The notes under the pieces are model-generated. The model was not told the origin of the DNA. It saw only the letters and a program-made list of their open reading frames with translations, and searched no databases. Below, one piece after another: positions 5,822 through 7,220 of a stretch of 7,220 nucleotides of DNA; position 1 is the stretch's first letter; every line of letters begins with the position of its first letter. Source of the DNA: CAZDAM01 sp964503595 (GTDB lineage Bacteria; Muiribacteriota; UBA6191); NCBI GenBank assembly GCA_964503595.1, contig CAZDAM010000136.1, positions 1 through 7,220 on the forward strand, in the 5' to 3' direction. The translations under genes were made by a program, and so were the position numbers.

Positions 5822-7220
5822 CTAGTTGTTGATACAGCAGGCAACGAAGGCGTCATCACTGCCAGTAAATCCAATTTGGCCAATATTCTCGGTAAAGCGG
5901 CAGGTGGAACCTTTCTGTTCGGCTTTGAGCATTCCATCATTCAGAAGCTCACTGATGATGAAGGCTCCGCTGTATTTGCCACTGCCATGCTCGTTACAGA
6001 CGGTTTCAATCTCTCTGAGGGAGCAGATATGAGAGTTCTGGCTACAGGTACTGAAAGCCATTTTGACTGAAGTCTGTGACGTTTCTATTTTGACGCACAT
6101 CTGGGAATTGGCCAGAATGGAAAAGTCAGAAGGGCAGTCGCCTTCGGAAATGGCTTCTCTGGTATGCCAGTGCAGGGCATCGGCATGATCGTCCCCGTCA
6201 TCATTGAATAGTTTGGTATAGCTGCCATCGTCTGTATTGAAATGGTTTTTGGTAATGAGATCATCATTGATATTGGTGGTCCGAACGGAATTATTGGCCA
6301 TTTTTGTGTTGGGGATACTCAGAGAAGAAAAATCATCCAGAATCAGACCGGAGAATTTGGCAGACTGGGCAGCCGGGATGGGAAGTCTGCCGTTGCGATC
6401 CAGATCTTCTGCGGTGAGGGGCGGGAGGTTGGTGGTATCCAGCTGACCGGGCTCAAACTTCTGGTTGGGATCAATTGAATCGGGTACAAAGTGCTCGGTG
6501 GTAATGCTGTCTGCTTCAATCTTGCTTTCGGCGATTCCAGTGCTGTCCAGGTCGGAAATGAAGCTGGCGGTAAGAGTGTCATCGGCCAGCTTGGAAGCAC
6601 CAAGGCCGCTTTGGAATCGGTTATCCTGGATTGGATCCAGAATCTTTGCAGTGGTGATTGCCCCGTCTGCAATGCGGTTTCCATCAATCGGAGTGTTGAT
6701 GCTTGCGGCTGTCAGACTGTTATTGAAATGTGAACCGGTAACTCCTGAAGTGACCTGATTCAGGGGCATCTGGCTGTTGCCGATGTTGGCGGTACCGATC
6801 AGGGCATTCTCAAAATGGGCTGAGGTCAGGGAATCTGTACCCAGCTGTGACCATTCCAGATCTGAATCTTTGATCTTGGCAAAAGGAATATTCTGGGGCT
6901 CAAACTTGGCGGCTCCAAGGCTCCCTGCAGAAGCATTGGAAGCCGAGACAGCGCCGTCCTGAAAATTGCCGGCGACCAGACTGGAATCAGCAATGATTGA
7001 GGAATTGATGGCATTGACCCCGATCAGGGAGGGAAGCACGGAATTGTTGGCCAGTTTGGCTTCGGTGATGGCTCCATTCTGAATATGGTTGCTGCTTAAG
7101 GCATTGTCGATAAAATGATCGACACGGATGGAACCATCACGGATGATATCGGTATTGAAGTCATTGCCCAGATGTGCGTTTTCAATGACCTCCTGACTCA
7201 GGCGATCCTGATTGACGCTG
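5822..7220 (-). CDS. Repetitive stalk-like protein with eight-cysteine C-terminal domain (5' end outside window)
   Basis: The reading frame is open from the right edge (first full codon at 7219) to TAG at 5822-5824, giving 465 visible residues. A GTG at 7039 lies inside the repeats, so the true start is beyond the window. Visible residues 1 to about 328 are built of 9-10 residue repeats such as QNGAITEAKL and ADGAITTAKI, each ending in a hydrophobic residue after a polar or basic one. A linker follows with an Asp/His-rich HADALHWH (345-352). The last 104 residues hold eight cysteines (362, 375, 392, 399, 408, 440, 461, 462), an even number that suggests disulfides and hence export. Repeats of the DGAITTAKI kind occur in tail-fibre-like and surface proteins, so a fibrous stalk with a C-terminal head is the best guess. 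No signal peptide can be seen because the N-terminus is missing. The CDS is certain; the function is inferred. Confidence 0.9.
   Translation of the reverse strand, partial: SVNQDRLSQEVIENAHLGNDFNTDIIRDGSIRVDHFIDNALSSNHIQNGAITEAKLANNSVLPSLIGVNAINSSIIADSSLVAGNFQDGAVSASNASAGSLGAAKFEPQNIPFAKIKDSDLEWSQLGTDSLTSAHFENALIGTANIGNSQMPLNQVTSGVTGSHFNNSLTAASINTPIDGNRIADGAITTAKILDPIQDNRFQSGLGASKLADDTLTASFISDLDSTGIAESKIEADSITTEHFVPDSIDPNQKFEPGQLDTTNLPPLTAEDLDRNGRLPIPAAQSAKFSGLILDDFSSLSIPNTKMANNSVRTTNINDDLITKNHFNTDDGSYTKLFNDDGDDHADALHWHTREAISEGDCPSDFSILANSQMCVKIETSQTSVKMAFSTCSQNSHICSLREIETVCNEHGSGKYSGAFIISELLNDGMLKAEQKGSTCRFTENIGQIGFTGSDDAFVACCINN
6236..7219 (-). repeat. Protein-level 9-10 residue tandem repeats
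   Basis: Within the stalk-like protein, the repeat-ending hydrophobic residues (as in AGNF, AAKF, FAKI, WSQL, SAHF, TANI, NQV, GSHF, AASI, NRI, TAKI, DNRF, ASKL, ASFI) follow one another mostly 9 or 10 residues apart. Paired units of 20 residues are also apparent, for example RDGSIRVDHF followed by IDNALSSNHI. The DNA itself is well diverged between units, so this is an old duplication array held by protein structure rather than a recent DNA repeat. Periodicity weakens at about visible residues 255-300 and returns with ANNSVRTTNI. Confidence 0.85.

Noticed and set aside
7037..7039. GTG at 7039 as the start of the repetitive protein
   Set aside because: The same frame stays open to the window edge and the upstream translation continues the same repeats (QNGAITEAKL), so this is an internal valine codon.

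Overview
The window (about 7.2 kb, roughly balanced base composition) looks like ordinary chromosome of a Gram-negative bacterium, probably a proteobacterium. The pointers are a type II lipoprotein signal peptide, a proteobacterial-style phosphoenolpyruvate carboxylase, and dense gene packing with short spacers. The species cannot be named from sequence alone. I see no tRNA, rRNA, transposase, integrase, phage gene or CRISPR array.

Layout: Bases 1-414 hold no convincing gene. They carry a cluster of four degenerate repeats centred on CTGTCCYGTGACAGAC, then a bulged hairpin and a small palindrome just past the end of the next gene. Bases 415-1323 (minus strand) encode an unrecognised protein with an N-terminal four-cysteine zinc ribbon, a long charged and probably disordered middle, and a hydrophobic tail at the extreme C-terminus. 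A 74-base spacer separates it from a divergent plus-strand pair. The first gene of the pair (1398-2747) encodes a lipoprotein with an acidic linker, a peptidoglycan-binding domain and a C-terminal domain resembling GH46 chitosanases and lysozymes. The second is ppc (2744-5425), which overlaps the first by ATGA.

After a 79-base convergent spacer, two minus-strand genes follow. At the right edge is the 3' part of a gene for a repetitive protein, with 9-10 residue repeats and a C-terminal eight-cysteine domain; its 5' end lies outside the window. Eleven bases downstream of it is a 101-residue membrane protein.

How the genes work together: PEP carboxylase replenishes oxaloacetate in the cytoplasm. 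The lipoprotein gene, with which it appears to be translationally coupled, probably acts on envelope polysaccharide, so the pair looks like co-expression rather than one pathway. The most distinctive points are a PEP carboxylase lacking two of the four aspartate-inhibition residues known from E. coli, the GH46-like lipoprotein, the 10-residue-periodic stalk protein, and the repeat cluster at the left end. None is proof of a new system.
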